NCBI RefSeq assembly: GCF_014524545.1 | Contig: NZ_CP053557.1 | Location: forward strand, 2,505,501 to 2,569,500 | Source: Exiguobacterium sp. Helios | Lineage (GTDB): Bacteria; Bacillota; Bacilli; Exiguobacteriales; Exiguobacteriaceae | Reading direction: 5' to 3' | Length of the DNA stretch: 64,000 nt | Shown: one piece after another, positions 35,432 through 43,399 of the stretch | How positions within the stretch are numbered: position 1 is the first letter of the stretch | Layout of the letters: each line of letters opens with the position of its first letter | Program-made: the position numbers and the translations under genes | Notes under the pieces: generated by a model | What the model was told of the DNA's origin: nothing | What the model saw: the letters and a program-made list of their open reading frames with translations, nothing else | The model's database searches: none

Positions 35432-36598
35432 TTACAAAGCAGCTGTTACGATTTGACGAACATCTTCGTTGCCAAGTGATTTGAAGTTACCAAAGTCTCC
35501 ACGTGTCATCGCTGACTTCACGATTGAATCGACCGTTTCTTCTTTGATGTCATAATCCGCAAGGCGGTTTGGTGCACCAAGTGATGTCCAGAATGCACTG
35601 ATTGCATCGATTGTAGCGTGTGCTGCTTCCATTTCTGATTTACCTGTCGTATCGACATCAAAGACGTTTTCACCGAGCGTAACGAAACGGTGTGCGTTTG
35701 ACTCATCAAGAACATGACGCATCCAGTTCGGGAAGAGAATCGCCAGACCGCCTGCATGCGGGATGTCGTGAACCGCTGAGACCGCGTGCTCAATGTTGTG
35801 TGACGCCCAGTCGCCGCGTGCACCCATTTGAAGAACACCGTTGAGTGCCATCGTACCGGCAAACAGGATCGTACCGCGGAGTTCAACGTTTTCAAGATCG
35901 TTGACAAGTTTCGGTGCAGCTTCAACGACTGCTTTCATGACACCTTCCGTCATCCGCTCTTGAACCGGTGCATGCGCCGTGTGGAAATATTGCTCGAGGC
36001 AATGACTCATCATGTCGACGATTCCGTAAATCGTTTGATCTTTCGGAACGCTGACAGTGTACTTTGGATCAAGGATTGAGAATGTCGGGAACGTCAACGG
36101 GCTGCCCCAACCGTATTTCTCTTGTGTCTTCCAGTTCGTGATAACAGAACCTGAGTTCATTTCTGAACCTGTCGCAGCGAGCGTCAAGACTGTTCCAAAC
36201 GGGATCACTGTTTCAGGTGTCGCTTTACCGATGACGAGATCCCATGCTTCACCCTCGTAAGGGATACCTGCAGCGATTAATTTCGTGCAGTCGATGACAG
36301 AACCGCCACCAAGAGCGAGCAATGCGTCAACGCCAGCTTCACGTGCGATTTTAATACCGCGTTCTGCTGTCTCGATGCGTGGATTTGGTTCGACGCCGTC
36401 GCATTCGACGTATTCGATTCCTGCCGCATTGAGTTCGCGCGTGACGTCATCATAGACACCATTACGTTTGATACTGCCGCCGCCAAATACGAGCATGACT
36501 TTTTTAGCATCTAAAGCTTTCAATTCGTCTTTGATTTTGTTGACTTGACCGTCACCAAAAATAAGTTTCGTTGGATTACGATATTCGAAGTTTTCCAT
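35432..36598 (-). CDS. yugJ: Iron-containing alcohol dehydrogenase, butanol dehydrogenase type
   Basis: The 388-residue enzyme is of the group III iron-dependent ADH family, reducing aldehydes with NAD(P)H. The nucleotide-binding [15 protein letters not shown] lies near 96-110. Iron-ligand His residues are in SHCLEQYFH (near 203-211) and [20 protein letters not shown] (about 270-289). Either YugJ or YugK of B. subtilis is the closest by position; the two are paralogues. ATG 36598 has GGGGGC about 6 bases upstream. Confidence 0.88.
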   Translation of the reverse strand: MENFEYRNPTKLIFGDGQVNKIKDELKALDAKKVMLVFGGGSIKRNGVYDDVTRELNAAGIEYVECDGVEPNPRIETAERGIKIAREAGVDALLALGGGSVIDCTKLIAAGIPYEGEAWDLVIGKATPETVIPFGTVLTLAATGSEMNSGSVITNWKTQEKYGWGSPLTFPTFSILDPKYTVSVPKDQTIYGIVDMMSHCLEQYFHTAHAPVQERMTEGVMKAVVEAAPKLVNDLENVELRGTILFAGTMALNGVLQMGARGDWASHNIEHAVSAVHDIPHAGGLAILFPNWMRHVLDESNAHRFVTLGENVFDVDTTGKSEMEAAHATIDAISAFWTSLGAPNRLADYDIKEETVDSIVKSAMTRGDFGNFKSLGNEDVRQIVTAAL

Positions 36599-36691
36599 TG
36601 TGTGTTGCCCCCTTGATAAGTAATGAACACCTTACATTATCCACACATTCCCCTTTTGCATCTATTTTAATGCTTATAACGCAAAAAAAGA

Positions 36692-36711
36692 GAACCGACC
36701 GATGTCGATTC
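36692..36711 (-). terminator. Terminator of yugI
   Basis: On the minus strand GAATCGAC and GTCGGTTC form a stem with one mismatch and a 4-base loop, then CTC and seven T bases. Confidence 0.65.
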
Positions 36712-36723
36712 CCTTTCAAAATC

Positions 36724-37116
36724 TTATTTTTGGAAGTTTGATTTTTCAATCCATTCTTCCAATTTGCCTTTTAACACGTTGAAGCCAGGAGCTTCTTCTT
36801 GTTTGAAAGCAGGACCTGCATCGCGACGGCCAGTGTTTTTGCGTGGGCCTTTAGCGCGTGCTTCGCGTTTTGGAGCTTCCTGTGTTGCTTTGATCGAAAG
36901 CTTCATTTTTTTGTTAGCTTCGTCGATGTCGAGAACTTTAACAGTTACTTCATCGCCAACTTTTACGTAATCGTTGATGTCTTTTACGTAATCGTGTGAG
37001 ATTTCTGAGATGTGGACGAGACCTTGTGTTTGCTCGTCAAGTGCTACGAAAGCACCGAAGTTTTGAATACCAGTTACTTTACCAGTAACGACTTGGTCTT
37101 TTTCAAAGTTTGCCAT
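36724..37116 (-). CDS. yugI: S1 domain RNA-binding protein, YugI / general stress protein 13-like
   Basis: The 130-residue protein has one S1 OB-fold (about 5-75): VVTGKVTGIQNFGAFVALDE, GLVHISEISHDYVKDINDYV and VKVLDIDEANKKMKLSIKA. A basic, Lys/Arg-rich tail follows (REARAKGPRKNTGRR), and a short acidic helix ends the protein. It probably binds RNA or ribosomes. The name follows gene order and length. ATG 37116 is preceded by GGGAG. It is the last gene before a gene-free gap carrying an intergenic repeat. Confidence 0.92.
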   Translation of the reverse strand: MANFEKDQVVTGKVTGIQNFGAFVALDEQTQGLVHISEISHDYVKDINDYVKVGDEVTVKVLDIDEANKKMKLSIKATQEAPKREARAKGPRKNTGRRDAGPAFKQEEAPGFNVLKGKLEEWIEKSNFQK

Positions 37117-37150
37117 AGTTTATACACTCCCTAACTAAATTCATCAACTT

Positions 37151-37179
37151 ATAATAACATACTTTTTACGGATGGTAAA
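37151..37179 (-). promoter_or_regulatory. Probable promoter of yugI
   Basis: A -35 TTTACC (37179-37174) and a -10 TATTAT (37156-37151) are separated by 17 bases, 35 bases ahead of the start codon. Confidence 0.5.
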
Positions 37180-37259
37180 AAATATTTTTCAAATTGTTTA
37201 TTTTTTATTTTACCAGGGAACAAATTAGTAGCAAGACTTCAAGTATTCCCCCTGATTCT

Positions 37260-37289
37260 GCCGGACTTTTCGAGTCCGGCCCTTTTTTT
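37260..37289 (+). terminator. Orphan plus-strand terminator hairpin
   Basis: GCCGGACT / AGTCCGGC with a 5-base loop is followed by CC and seven T bases. No plus-strand gene precedes it within the gap, so its transcript is unknown. Confidence 0.75.
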
Positions 37290-37315
37290 GTTTCAACTTA
37301 CTTTTTCACGCAAAA

Positions 37316-37439
37316 AGGACAGGTCCGGTCTGCCCGCTTTCCGCGGACAAGCCATCATGCCGCTTCAGATGCAATGCATCTTCCAGGGTCAGGATTGACT
37401 TGTATTTCCGCAGGAGTCGAGCATGACCTCACCTGTCCT
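37316..37439. repeat. Intergenic repeat with inverted ends, copy 1
   Basis: The 124-base element begins AGGACAGGT and ends ACCTGTCCT, perfect 9-base inverted ends. Inside are CGCTTTCCGCGGACAAGCC (37335-37353) and TTTCCGCAGGAGTCGAGCAT (37405-37424). These pair partly as GCGGA / TCCGC and ACAAG / CTTGT. The core recalls a repeat seen in many Bacillaceae genomes (from memory). A second, diverged copy lies at 51306-51462. It has no coding content. Confidence 0.65.
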
Positions 37440-37494
37440 AGCGTAAAGGAAATTTCACGGTGAAGCAATCAAAAAATAAAGATTCGGGAATGGC

Positions 37495-38538
37495 TTACAA
37501 ATCGTCAAATCCGTTTGCATCCGTCACTTTCGCATATGACCGTGATTTTTGCTCGAAGAAATCGGATTTCGTCGCATTCATCGAGTCGTCGGAATACGCC
37601 CGGATCCATGGCATGACGTCTTCATCATGTCCTTCATACAGATCGTCGAGCCCGATGACACGGAGACGTTTGTTGGCGAGGTATTTGACATAGTCACGCA
37701 TCTCGCTGACATCAAGTCCGTCCAAGTCACGTAACACGTATTCACTCCACTCGATTTCGAGATCAACAGCACGCTCGAATGTGGCATAGACGAACTTCGT
37801 GAATGAACCGTCGGCATCGATTTGCGGATGTTCTGTCAAGACGGCACGTAACAGCTGACTGATGAAGTACGAGTGTTGCAACTCGTCGCGTTGGATATAA
37901 CTGATCATCGTCGACGTTCCGACCATTTTCTGATGGCGCGCCAGGTTATAAAAGAACGCAAATCCGGAGTAGAAGTTGATTCCTTCAAGAACGATTGAGG
38001 CGACGAGTGATTTCGCAAAGTTTTCCGGTGTCCGGTCGTTTTGGAAATCTTCATACAGATCCAGAATAAAAGCATTCCGCTTCATGACCATGTCATCATC
38101 TTTGGCGATGTCGAAGATCCGGTTTTGTTCTGACAACGGTACGAGACTCGACAGCACGTAGCTGTACGATTGGTTATGCACGACTTCCTGTTGGGCCACA
38201 ATCGCGAGGATCGCATGAATCGAGGCGTCTGACGTAAACATTGCCGACTCCAGGATATAGCGGGTCTGGACAGAGTCAAGAATCGATAACAGACCGATGA
38301 TCCGCTTAAACGCATCCTGTTCCCGCTCGCTCAATTGATTCCACTGTTGCATGTCTTTTGACATCGAAATTTCGTCCGGAATCCAGAAGTTCGATAACAG
38401 TTGTTTATAGATCGAATAAAACTGCGGATATGCGATGTCGTTCCAGTTGACGATCGAGCTTGTCTCGCCACCGATGATCGCTGTCGCACGATTTGGATGA
38501 CGGGCATCAAGCAGTTTGATTTTTTGTAGTTGTTCCAT
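37495..38538 (-). CDS. nrdF: Ribonucleotide reductase beta subunit (NrdF/NrdB family)
   Basis: The 347-residue subunit carries the radical cofactor. All dimetal ligands seen in E. coli NrdB are present: Asp in LLSILDSVQTR (near 98), Glu and His in QQEVVH (near 129-132), Glu in VLEGINF (near 196), and Glu and His in QRDELQH (near 230-233). The radical Tyr is in HNQSYSYVL (near 136). The sequence IIGGETSSIVNWNDIAYPQF puts it in a Bacillales branch distinct from B. subtilis NrdF. ATG 38538 follows GGGAG by about 10 bases. It overlaps the flavodoxin gene by 32 bases. Confidence 0.92.
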   Translation of the reverse strand: MEQLQKIKLLDARHPNRATAIIGGETSSIVNWNDIAYPQFYSIYKQLLSNFWIPDEISMSKDMQQWNQLSEREQDAFKRIIGLLSILDSVQTRYILESAMFTSDASIHAILAIVAQQEVVHNQSYSYVLSSLVPLSEQNRIFDIAKDDDMVMKRNAFILDLYEDFQNDRTPENFAKSLVASIVLEGINFYSGFAFFYNLARHQKMVGTSTMISYIQRDELQHSYFISQLLRAVLTEHPQIDADGSFTKFVYATFERAVDLEIEWSEYVLRDLDGLDVSEMRDYVKYLANKRLRVIGLDDLYEGHDEDVMPWIRAYSDDSMNATKSDFFEQKSRSYAKVTDANGFDDL

Positions 38539-38995
38539 GTTGTTCGGCTCCCTCTTGCTGTAATTGCAGTAGTGTTCGGCGTGTCCACTCTTTGACCGTG
38601 TGCGGCCGGTTTCGCGGCGATTGTTCGATTTTGAGTAATTCACCTGCGAGCGGTACCCCGAACTTCGCGAGATGATACGCCATCTCATCGACGGCGCGGC
38701 AATATTTGACAAACATTTTATCACCCGTCCCAAAGACAGCCGCCTGCGGAATCGCGTGCGGACTTTCCTTTAAGACCAGCTTCAGACAATCCCGCATCTC
38801 ATCCGGCAATTGTCCGTCTCCCCAGGTGTACGAACCAAAATAGACGATATCATAAGGGACCAGCTGATACGTCGTCACATCATCGGCAAAGATCATCGTC
38901 GGTTCGACCTGCATTTCGGAACATGCTTTTGCAATCAGTTCCGCAACCTCCTCTGTATTTCCGCTCATTGACGCATATACGATTGCTGCCTTCAT
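38507..38995 (-). CDS. Flavodoxin between the RNR alpha and beta genes
   Basis: The 162-residue flavodoxin has the FMN-phosphate loop SMSGNTEEVAELI (about 9-21), and later FGSYTWGDGQLP (about 53-64), the flavin-ring loop, and GTGDKMF. It is not a canonical NrdI. Its place between nrdE and nrdF suggests it serves the beta subunit as electron donor for cofactor assembly, an inference from context. GAAGGAGG 8 bases before ATG 38995 sets the start. Its last 32 bases overlap the nrdF start, implying coupled translation. Confidence 0.9.
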   Translation of the reverse strand: MKAAIVYASMSGNTEEVAELIAKACSEMQVEPTMIFADDVTTYQLVPYDIVYFGSYTWGDGQLPDEMRDCLKLVLKESPHAIPQAAVFGTGDKMFVKYCRAVDEMAYHLAKFGVPLAGELLKIEQSPRNRPHTVKEWTRRTLLQLQQEGAEQHGTTTKNQTA

Positions 38996-39013
38996 GATAT
39001 CGTCCTCCTTCTC

Positions 39014-41281
39014 TTATGATGAACACGACTCACATTCATCGATTTCGACGGTCGTCGAACGTGTGTAGTAAATCGTCTTCATCCCCAGCTGCCATGCCTC
39101 CATGTGCATCTCGAGTAACTCTTTTGCTTTGACACTGTTTTTGACGTAGAGATTAAAGCTGATTGCTTGGTCAATATGACGTTGGCGTGAGGCATTTTGA
39201 CGGATGCTCCAAAGCTGATCAATCTCAAACGCTGATTTATAGAACCAGTTCGTTTCCGGTGTCAAATCGGGCACTGTGACTGGAATCTTGTAGTTTTTCT
39301 TCTCTTCCGCATAAACCTTCTTGTAAATCGGATCGATCGAAGCCGTACTTCCGGCGATGATTGCCGTCGACGAGTTCGGGGCGACTGCCATCAGATAGGC
39401 ATTTCGCATACCGTGTTCTGTGATGTCGGCTTGCAGACGATCCCAGTTCAGTTCAGCCGTTGTTTTGTAGTGACGGCGGGCGATGTATTCCCCTGTCTGC
39501 CATTCCGATCCTTCAAAGAGACGGTAAGCGCCTTTTTCTTTCGCCAGTTGCATCGACGCATCAATCGTCAAGTACGCAATTTTTTCGTAAAGACGATCGG
39601 CATACTGAACAGCCTCGACCGACTCCCAGCGGATGCCTTCGAGAGCGAGCAGATGATGCCAGCCGAATGTTCCGAGACCGACGGCGCGGTATTTTTGATT
39701 CGTAATCTGTGCTTGCGGCACGTCAATCGTATTTAAATCGATGACGTTATCAAGCATCCGCATTTGAATCGGAATCAACCGTTCCAATACATTTTCACGG
39801 ACAGCACGCGCAAGCGCAATCGAAGATAAGTTACAAACAACGAAATCGCCCGGTGTTTTCGTGATGATGATTTTGCCGTCTTCCGTGTACTCTTCTGTGA
39901 CAGTCGTCGGGCTCATGTTTTGCATGATTTCCGAACAGAGGTTAGACGAATAAATCATTCCCGCATGTTTGTTCGGGTTGGCACGGTTTACTGCATCACG
40001 GAAGAACATGTACGGTGTGCCTGTTTCGAGCTGCGAACGCATATAGCGTTTGACGAGATCAATCGCCGGTACTTTCGTCCGGCTCAGACGCGGTTCATTG
40101 ACACACGCTGTGTATTTCTCCGTGAAGCTGCCGCCTTGTTCCGTTTCATCAAACGAATCTTCCAGGCTGAAGCCCATCACCGTCCGAATTTCGTGCGGGT
40201 CGAACAAGTACCAGTCACCGCGCGCTTCGACCGTCCGCATGAAATGGTCCGGTAAGCTGACGCCTGTGAACAAGTCATGTGTCCGCAACCGTTCGTCCCC
40301 GTTGTTCAATTTCGCATCGAGGAACTCAAGAATATCTTTATGCCAAATATCGAGATAAACGGCGATTGAACCTTGGCGCATACCGAGCTGATCGACGCTG
40401 ACCGCTGTGTTGTTCAACTGTTTCATCCACGGAATGACACCGCTTGAAACTCCTTTAAATCCTTTAATGTCTGACCCGCGTGAACGGATTTTCCCCATGT
40501 AGACACCGATTCCGCCGCCGCCTTTTGACAGTGTCGCAACATCGGTATTCGAATCATAGATACCCCGCAACGAATCATCGACTGTATCGATGAAGCATGA
40601 TGACAGTTGTCCGTATGATTTACCGGCATTCGATAAAGTCGGTGTCGCAACAGTCATGTAGAGATTCGAAAGTGCCCAGTAAGACTCTTTGACGAGCTCG
40701 ATCCGGCGGTCTTTTGGTTCTGTCTGCATGAGTGTCATCGCGATGATCATAAAACGTTCCTGCGGCAATTCGTATAATTTCTTGACGTGGTCGCGCGCTA
40801 AGTAACGGTCGGATAATGTCCGGAGTCCGATATACGTGAACAGATGATCACGTGACGGGTCAATCGATGCCGCAAGTTCCTCGACTTCTTCTTTCGAATA
40901 CGTCTCCAGAAGGTGGGGTGTGAAAATACCAATCTCCGTTAATTTTTCAATCAAGTGATATAGCGAGCCGTACCGTTCGTCCGCTGCATAGCCGCGGTTT
41001 TCACTCGCTTCAAGATACAACCGGTTCAAGTACGTTGCTGTCGCAACAAACGTCCAGTTCGGTTCTTCTGCCTTCAACATGTCAAGTGCATGCATGGTTA
41101 AGAGTTCATAGACTTGATCCGCCTGTAACGTCTTCCCTTCGAGTGCCCGAATCGCGCGTTCTGTGTAACGCTCGACGTCGAGCTCCGAGTATGATGCTGT
41201 AATCTGACGGATGACCGTATATACATCTTCTATTGTCATTGCACCTTGATAGATGCGTGCTGTATTCAGTGGAGATGCCAC
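39014..41281 (-). CDS. nrdE: Ribonucleoside-diphosphate reductase alpha subunit
   Basis: The 755-residue catalytic subunit reduces ribonucleoside diphosphates. Catalytic residues visible are Cys in SYGQLSSCFI (near 229), NLCSEI with Cys and Glu (about 437-441), FVVCNLSSIAL with Cys (near 470), the Tyr pair in IYYTRS near the end, and a C-terminal CESC redox pair. No clear N-terminal ATP-cone is seen. The GTG start at 41281 follows GGGAGTGG by 6 bases. The upstream region holds two NrdR-box-like sites. The operon order is alpha, flavodoxin, beta. Confidence 0.95.
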   Translation of the reverse strand: MASPLNTARIYQGAMTIEDVYTVIRQITASYSELDVERYTERAIRALEGKTLQADQVYELLTMHALDMLKAEEPNWTFVATATYLNRLYLEASENRGYAADERYGSLYHLIEKLTEIGIFTPHLLETYSKEEVEELAASIDPSRDHLFTYIGLRTLSDRYLARDHVKKLYELPQERFMIIAMTLMQTEPKDRRIELVKESYWALSNLYMTVATPTLSNAGKSYGQLSSCFIDTVDDSLRGIYDSNTDVATLSKGGGGIGVYMGKIRSRGSDIKGFKGVSSGVIPWMKQLNNTAVSVDQLGMRQGSIAVYLDIWHKDILEFLDAKLNNGDERLRTHDLFTGVSLPDHFMRTVEARGDWYLFDPHEIRTVMGFSLEDSFDETEQGGSFTEKYTACVNEPRLSRTKVPAIDLVKRYMRSQLETGTPYMFFRDAVNRANPNKHAGMIYSSNLCSEIMQNMSPTTVTEEYTEDGKIIITKTPGDFVVCNLSSIALARAVRENVLERLIPIQMRMLDNVIDLNTIDVPQAQITNQKYRAVGLGTFGWHHLLALEGIRWESVEAVQYADRLYEKIAYLTIDASMQLAKEKGAYRLFEGSEWQTGEYIARRHYKTTAELNWDRLQADITEHGMRNAYLMAVAPNSSTAIIAGSTASIDPIYKKVYAEEKKNYKIPVTVPDLTPETNWFYKSAFEIDQLWSIRQNASRQRHIDQAISFNLYVKNSVKAKELLEMHMEAWQLGMKTIYYTRSTTVEIDECESCSS

Positions 41282-41387
41282 TATGAACCACTCCCATTCT
41301 CTAACTTTAAAATAGGTTCCGTTGCCGTAAAAAATGCGCTAAACTAAAAAAAGACGCCCTACATATAGAAAGTGTTATTCAATCTTC

Positions 41388-41444
41388 ACTCTATATATAG
41401 ACGTTTCAGGCATTTTTAAACCTATTTATCTACAAGATATAGGT
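41388..41444 (-). promoter_or_regulatory. Two NrdR-box-like operators upstream of the RNR operon
   Basis: On the minus strand, ACCTATATCTTGTAGA (41444-41429) resembles the NrdR consensus ACACTATATCTTGTGT. CGTCTATATATAGAGT (41403-41388) is a second palindromic box. Their centres are 41 bases apart, close to four helical turns, as expected for paired NrdR boxes. Confidence 0.6.
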
Positions 41445-41550
41445 TATCACTAAATGCCGGAAAAATAAGCCCTTGCATTGAAATTCAGGTCAAACAAATT
41501 TGAAAAGGCGGACTACCGCCTTTTGAGATATATTGAGATAAGGAGTTTTA

Positions 41551-41790
41551 GTGATTATGAGTTCAAAAGAACTTTTAAAAAAATATGATCCATTTCACCT
41601 AGGAGAAGGAAATTATCCGACGGAAATGTCTGCTATACTAAGCTTACTGACGGTTCATGATCAAATAAGCCCGCTTGCGGAAGCAATCGGGAGCGTTTTT
41701 GAAGAATCATTTGATGAACGACCGGATCAGCAGGAATTGATTTTACTCGCAACGAACTTACTTTTATGTGAAGCTTCGTGTGAACTTTGA
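41551..41790 (+). CDS. yugE: DUF1871 family protein, YugE-like
   Basis: The 79-residue protein has the DUF1871 pattern LLKKYDPFHLGEGNYPTE followed by ILSLL and a helical C-terminal half ending LLLCEASCEL. It is small, soluble and of unknown function. The start is uncertain: the GTG at 41551 is 5 bases from AAGGAG and the ATG at 41557 is 11. In B. subtilis yugE lies between the yug genes and alaR/alaT, which supports the name. The next gene follows after 13 bases. Confidence 0.8.
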   Translation: MIMSSKELLKKYDPFHLGEGNYPTEMSAILSLLTVHDQISPLAEAIGSVFEESFDERPDQQELILLATNLLLCEASCEL

Positions 41791-41803
41791 AAGGAGACTG
41801 ATT

Positions 41804-42043
41804 ATGCAAGTTGACTACACGCCTAACCCGAACTCAGTAAAAATCACCCTCGACGGAGACCGTTTCGGTGCCAAGAGCACCAGCGTCAAAAAAGGGGATA
41901 CACCGGAAGATGCTTTGCTCGCATCACTCATCACGATTGACGGCATCGATAATCTATTTGCATACGGTGATTTCGTCACCGTCACAAAAGAAGCTGACGC
42001 TGAATGGAATGACTTACTTCCGACAATCGAAGAAAAAATGTAA
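41804..42043 (+). CDS. Nfu_N-domain-only protein
   Basis: The 79-residue protein matches the N-terminal domain of Nfu iron-sulfur scaffold proteins: YTPNPNSVKITLDGDRFG, then GDTPEDALLASLITIDGIDNLFAYGDFVTVTKE. The cysteine-bearing C-terminal NifU domain is absent, so it cannot bind a cluster the usual way and may be an accessory or target-binding module. AAAGGAG 8 bases before ATG 41804 fixes the start. It is the second gene of a small operon after yugE. Confidence 0.85.
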   Translation: MQVDYTPNPNSVKITLDGDRFGAKSTSVKKGDTPEDALLASLITIDGIDNLFAYGDFVTVTKEADAEWNDLLPTIEEKM

Positions 42044-42050
42044 ATATCTC

Positions 42051-42083
42051 ACAAGGACACCTGAATTTCAAGGGTGTCTTTGT
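42051..42083 (+). terminator. Weak terminator-like hairpin before the glycosyltransferase gene
   Basis: GGACACC / GGGTGTC with a 10-base loop is followed by TTTGTT and then the next ribosome site. It may only attenuate. Confidence 0.45.
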
Positions 42084-42101
42084 TCTAAGGAGACGACTTA
42101 A

Positions 42102-42896
42102 ATGCCGATGGTCTCAGTCATCATCCCCACATATAACAGATTGCGTGAGTTGCGCGAAGCACTGACCGCACTGACAAAACAAATCTATCAGGATTTTGAA
42201 GTCATCATCTTAAACAATAACGGCGAGCCGCTGACTCCTGTCCTGACTGACTTTCAGGACAAACTGACAATCACGTCAATCGATTTGCCGGAAAACCACC
42301 ATGTCCGGGCACGAAATCACGGTGTCTCGTTAGCAACAGGAAAGTATATCCTTCTCCACGACGACGACGATTTATTGTTGCCTTCACATATCGAGGAAGT
42401 TGTCGGCGATCTTGAGGCCGGTGCGGACTTGACGTACGTCGATGCCGAACTGTTCACTTACGAGTGGCAACAGGACCGGCGTGTCGTAAAAACGACGGAA
42501 CCTTTTGCTTATCCGTATGACCGGGAAGCGATGAAAGAGGATTCGACCTATATCCCGTCCGGTTCCCTCTATCGCAAGTCACTTCATGAAAAACTTGGTT
42601 TATTTGATGAAGACGTCTTCAACTATTGGGATTGGGACTGGATTTTGCGTGTCGGACAGGATCATCTCGTTCTGCACCCGGCCCGGGCAACCGTCCTGTA
42701 TGCGTTTAATCCTGCGGGCAACCACCAATCGGCTAAGCAGGATGCGTCGCGTCGCGTCTATTTTGACCGACTCGTCGAAAAGCATCATCTCCCGACAACT
42801 GATATGAAAAATTTCCACATCGTACAAGAGGAACGTCGCTCCCGGCTACGCGAGACACGCCGGACGTTCCATGGCAACCTGACAGAAAGCGAGTGA
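42102..42896 (+). CDS. Family 2 glycosyltransferase
   Basis: The 264-residue enzyme has a GT-A fold: VSVIIPTYNRLRELREAL (about 4-21), ARNHGVSLATGKYI (about 69-82), the metal-binding LLHDDDDLLLP (about 84-94) and a C-terminal FDEDVFNYWDWDWILRVG (about 166-183) with the usual acceptor-side acidic residues. Donor and acceptor are unknown. AAGGAG about 8 bases upstream of ATG 42102 sets the start. Its stop overlaps the start of alaR (TGATG), so the two are probably coupled, an odd pairing for a regulator of alanine metabolism. Confidence 0.9.
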   Translation: MPMVSVIIPTYNRLRELREALTALTKQIYQDFEVIILNNNGEPLTPVLTDFQDKLTITSIDLPENHHVRARNHGVSLATGKYILLHDDDDLLLPSHIEEVVGDLEAGADLTYVDAELFTYEWQQDRRVVKTTEPFAYPYDREAMKEDSTYIPSGSLYRKSLHEKLGLFDEDVFNYWDWDWILRVGQDHLVLHPARATVLYAFNPAGNHQSAKQDASRRVYFDRLVEKHHLPTTDMKNFHIVQEERRSRLRETRRTFHGNLTESE

Positions 42897-43399
42897 TGAT
42901 TGTGTACACAGACAAACAACTAGAACTACTGGAATTATTGACGCAGAATGGACCGGTCGATCCTGTCTTAGCTGCTCAAATGCTTAATTTGACAGAGGAA
43001 GAGGTGTCATCTTCACTCGAGACGTTTAAACAAGACGGGGTCCTGCTCGGTTATACAGCCGTTATCGACTGGCAAAAAATCCATGCTCACCATGGCGTGA
43101 CCGCTTTCATCGATGTCAAAGTGACACCGAAACGGGGACGCGGCTTTGATGAGGTCGCAGAACGCATCCACCGCTTCCCGGAAGTGACGTCACTCTATTT
43201 GATGTCAGGAGCATACGATTTACAAGTCGTCCTTGACGGAAAATCCCTGCAGGAAGTATCACAGTTCGTCTCAGAAAAATTATCGACACTCGATTCTGTC
43301 ATTTCGACGACAACCCATTTCCGTCTCAAAACGTATAAACATGACGGCGTTTTATTCAGCCAGGATGACGGGGACAAACGATTGAAGGTGTCTCCATGA
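42896..43399 (+). CDS. alaR: Lrp/AsnC-family regulator, AlaR-like
   Basis: The 167-residue protein has an N-terminal HTH (KQLELLELLTQNGPVDPVLAAQ) and a C-terminal RAM domain (GVTAFIDVKVTPKRG ... YLMSGAYDLQVVLDG). Lrp proteins form octamers or dimers that sense amino acids. In B. subtilis alaR (yugG) activates alaT (yugH), and the same pair is here. The ATG at 42896 overlaps the upstream stop. The stop overlaps the alaT start (ATGA). Confidence 0.9.
   Translation: MIVYTDKQLELLELLTQNGPVDPVLAAQMLNLTEEEVSSSLETFKQDGVLLGYTAVIDWQKIHAHHGVTAFIDVKVTPKRGRGFDEVAERIHRFPEVTSLYLMSGAYDLQVVLDGKSLQEVSQFVSEKLSTLDSVISTTTHFRLKTYKHDGVLFSQDDGDKRLKVSP

Noticed and set aside
37195-37440. CRISPR or phage att site in the 37.2-37.4 kb gap
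   Set aside because: There are no regularly spaced repeats, no integrase and no tRNA. The gap holds one hairpin and one repeat element.
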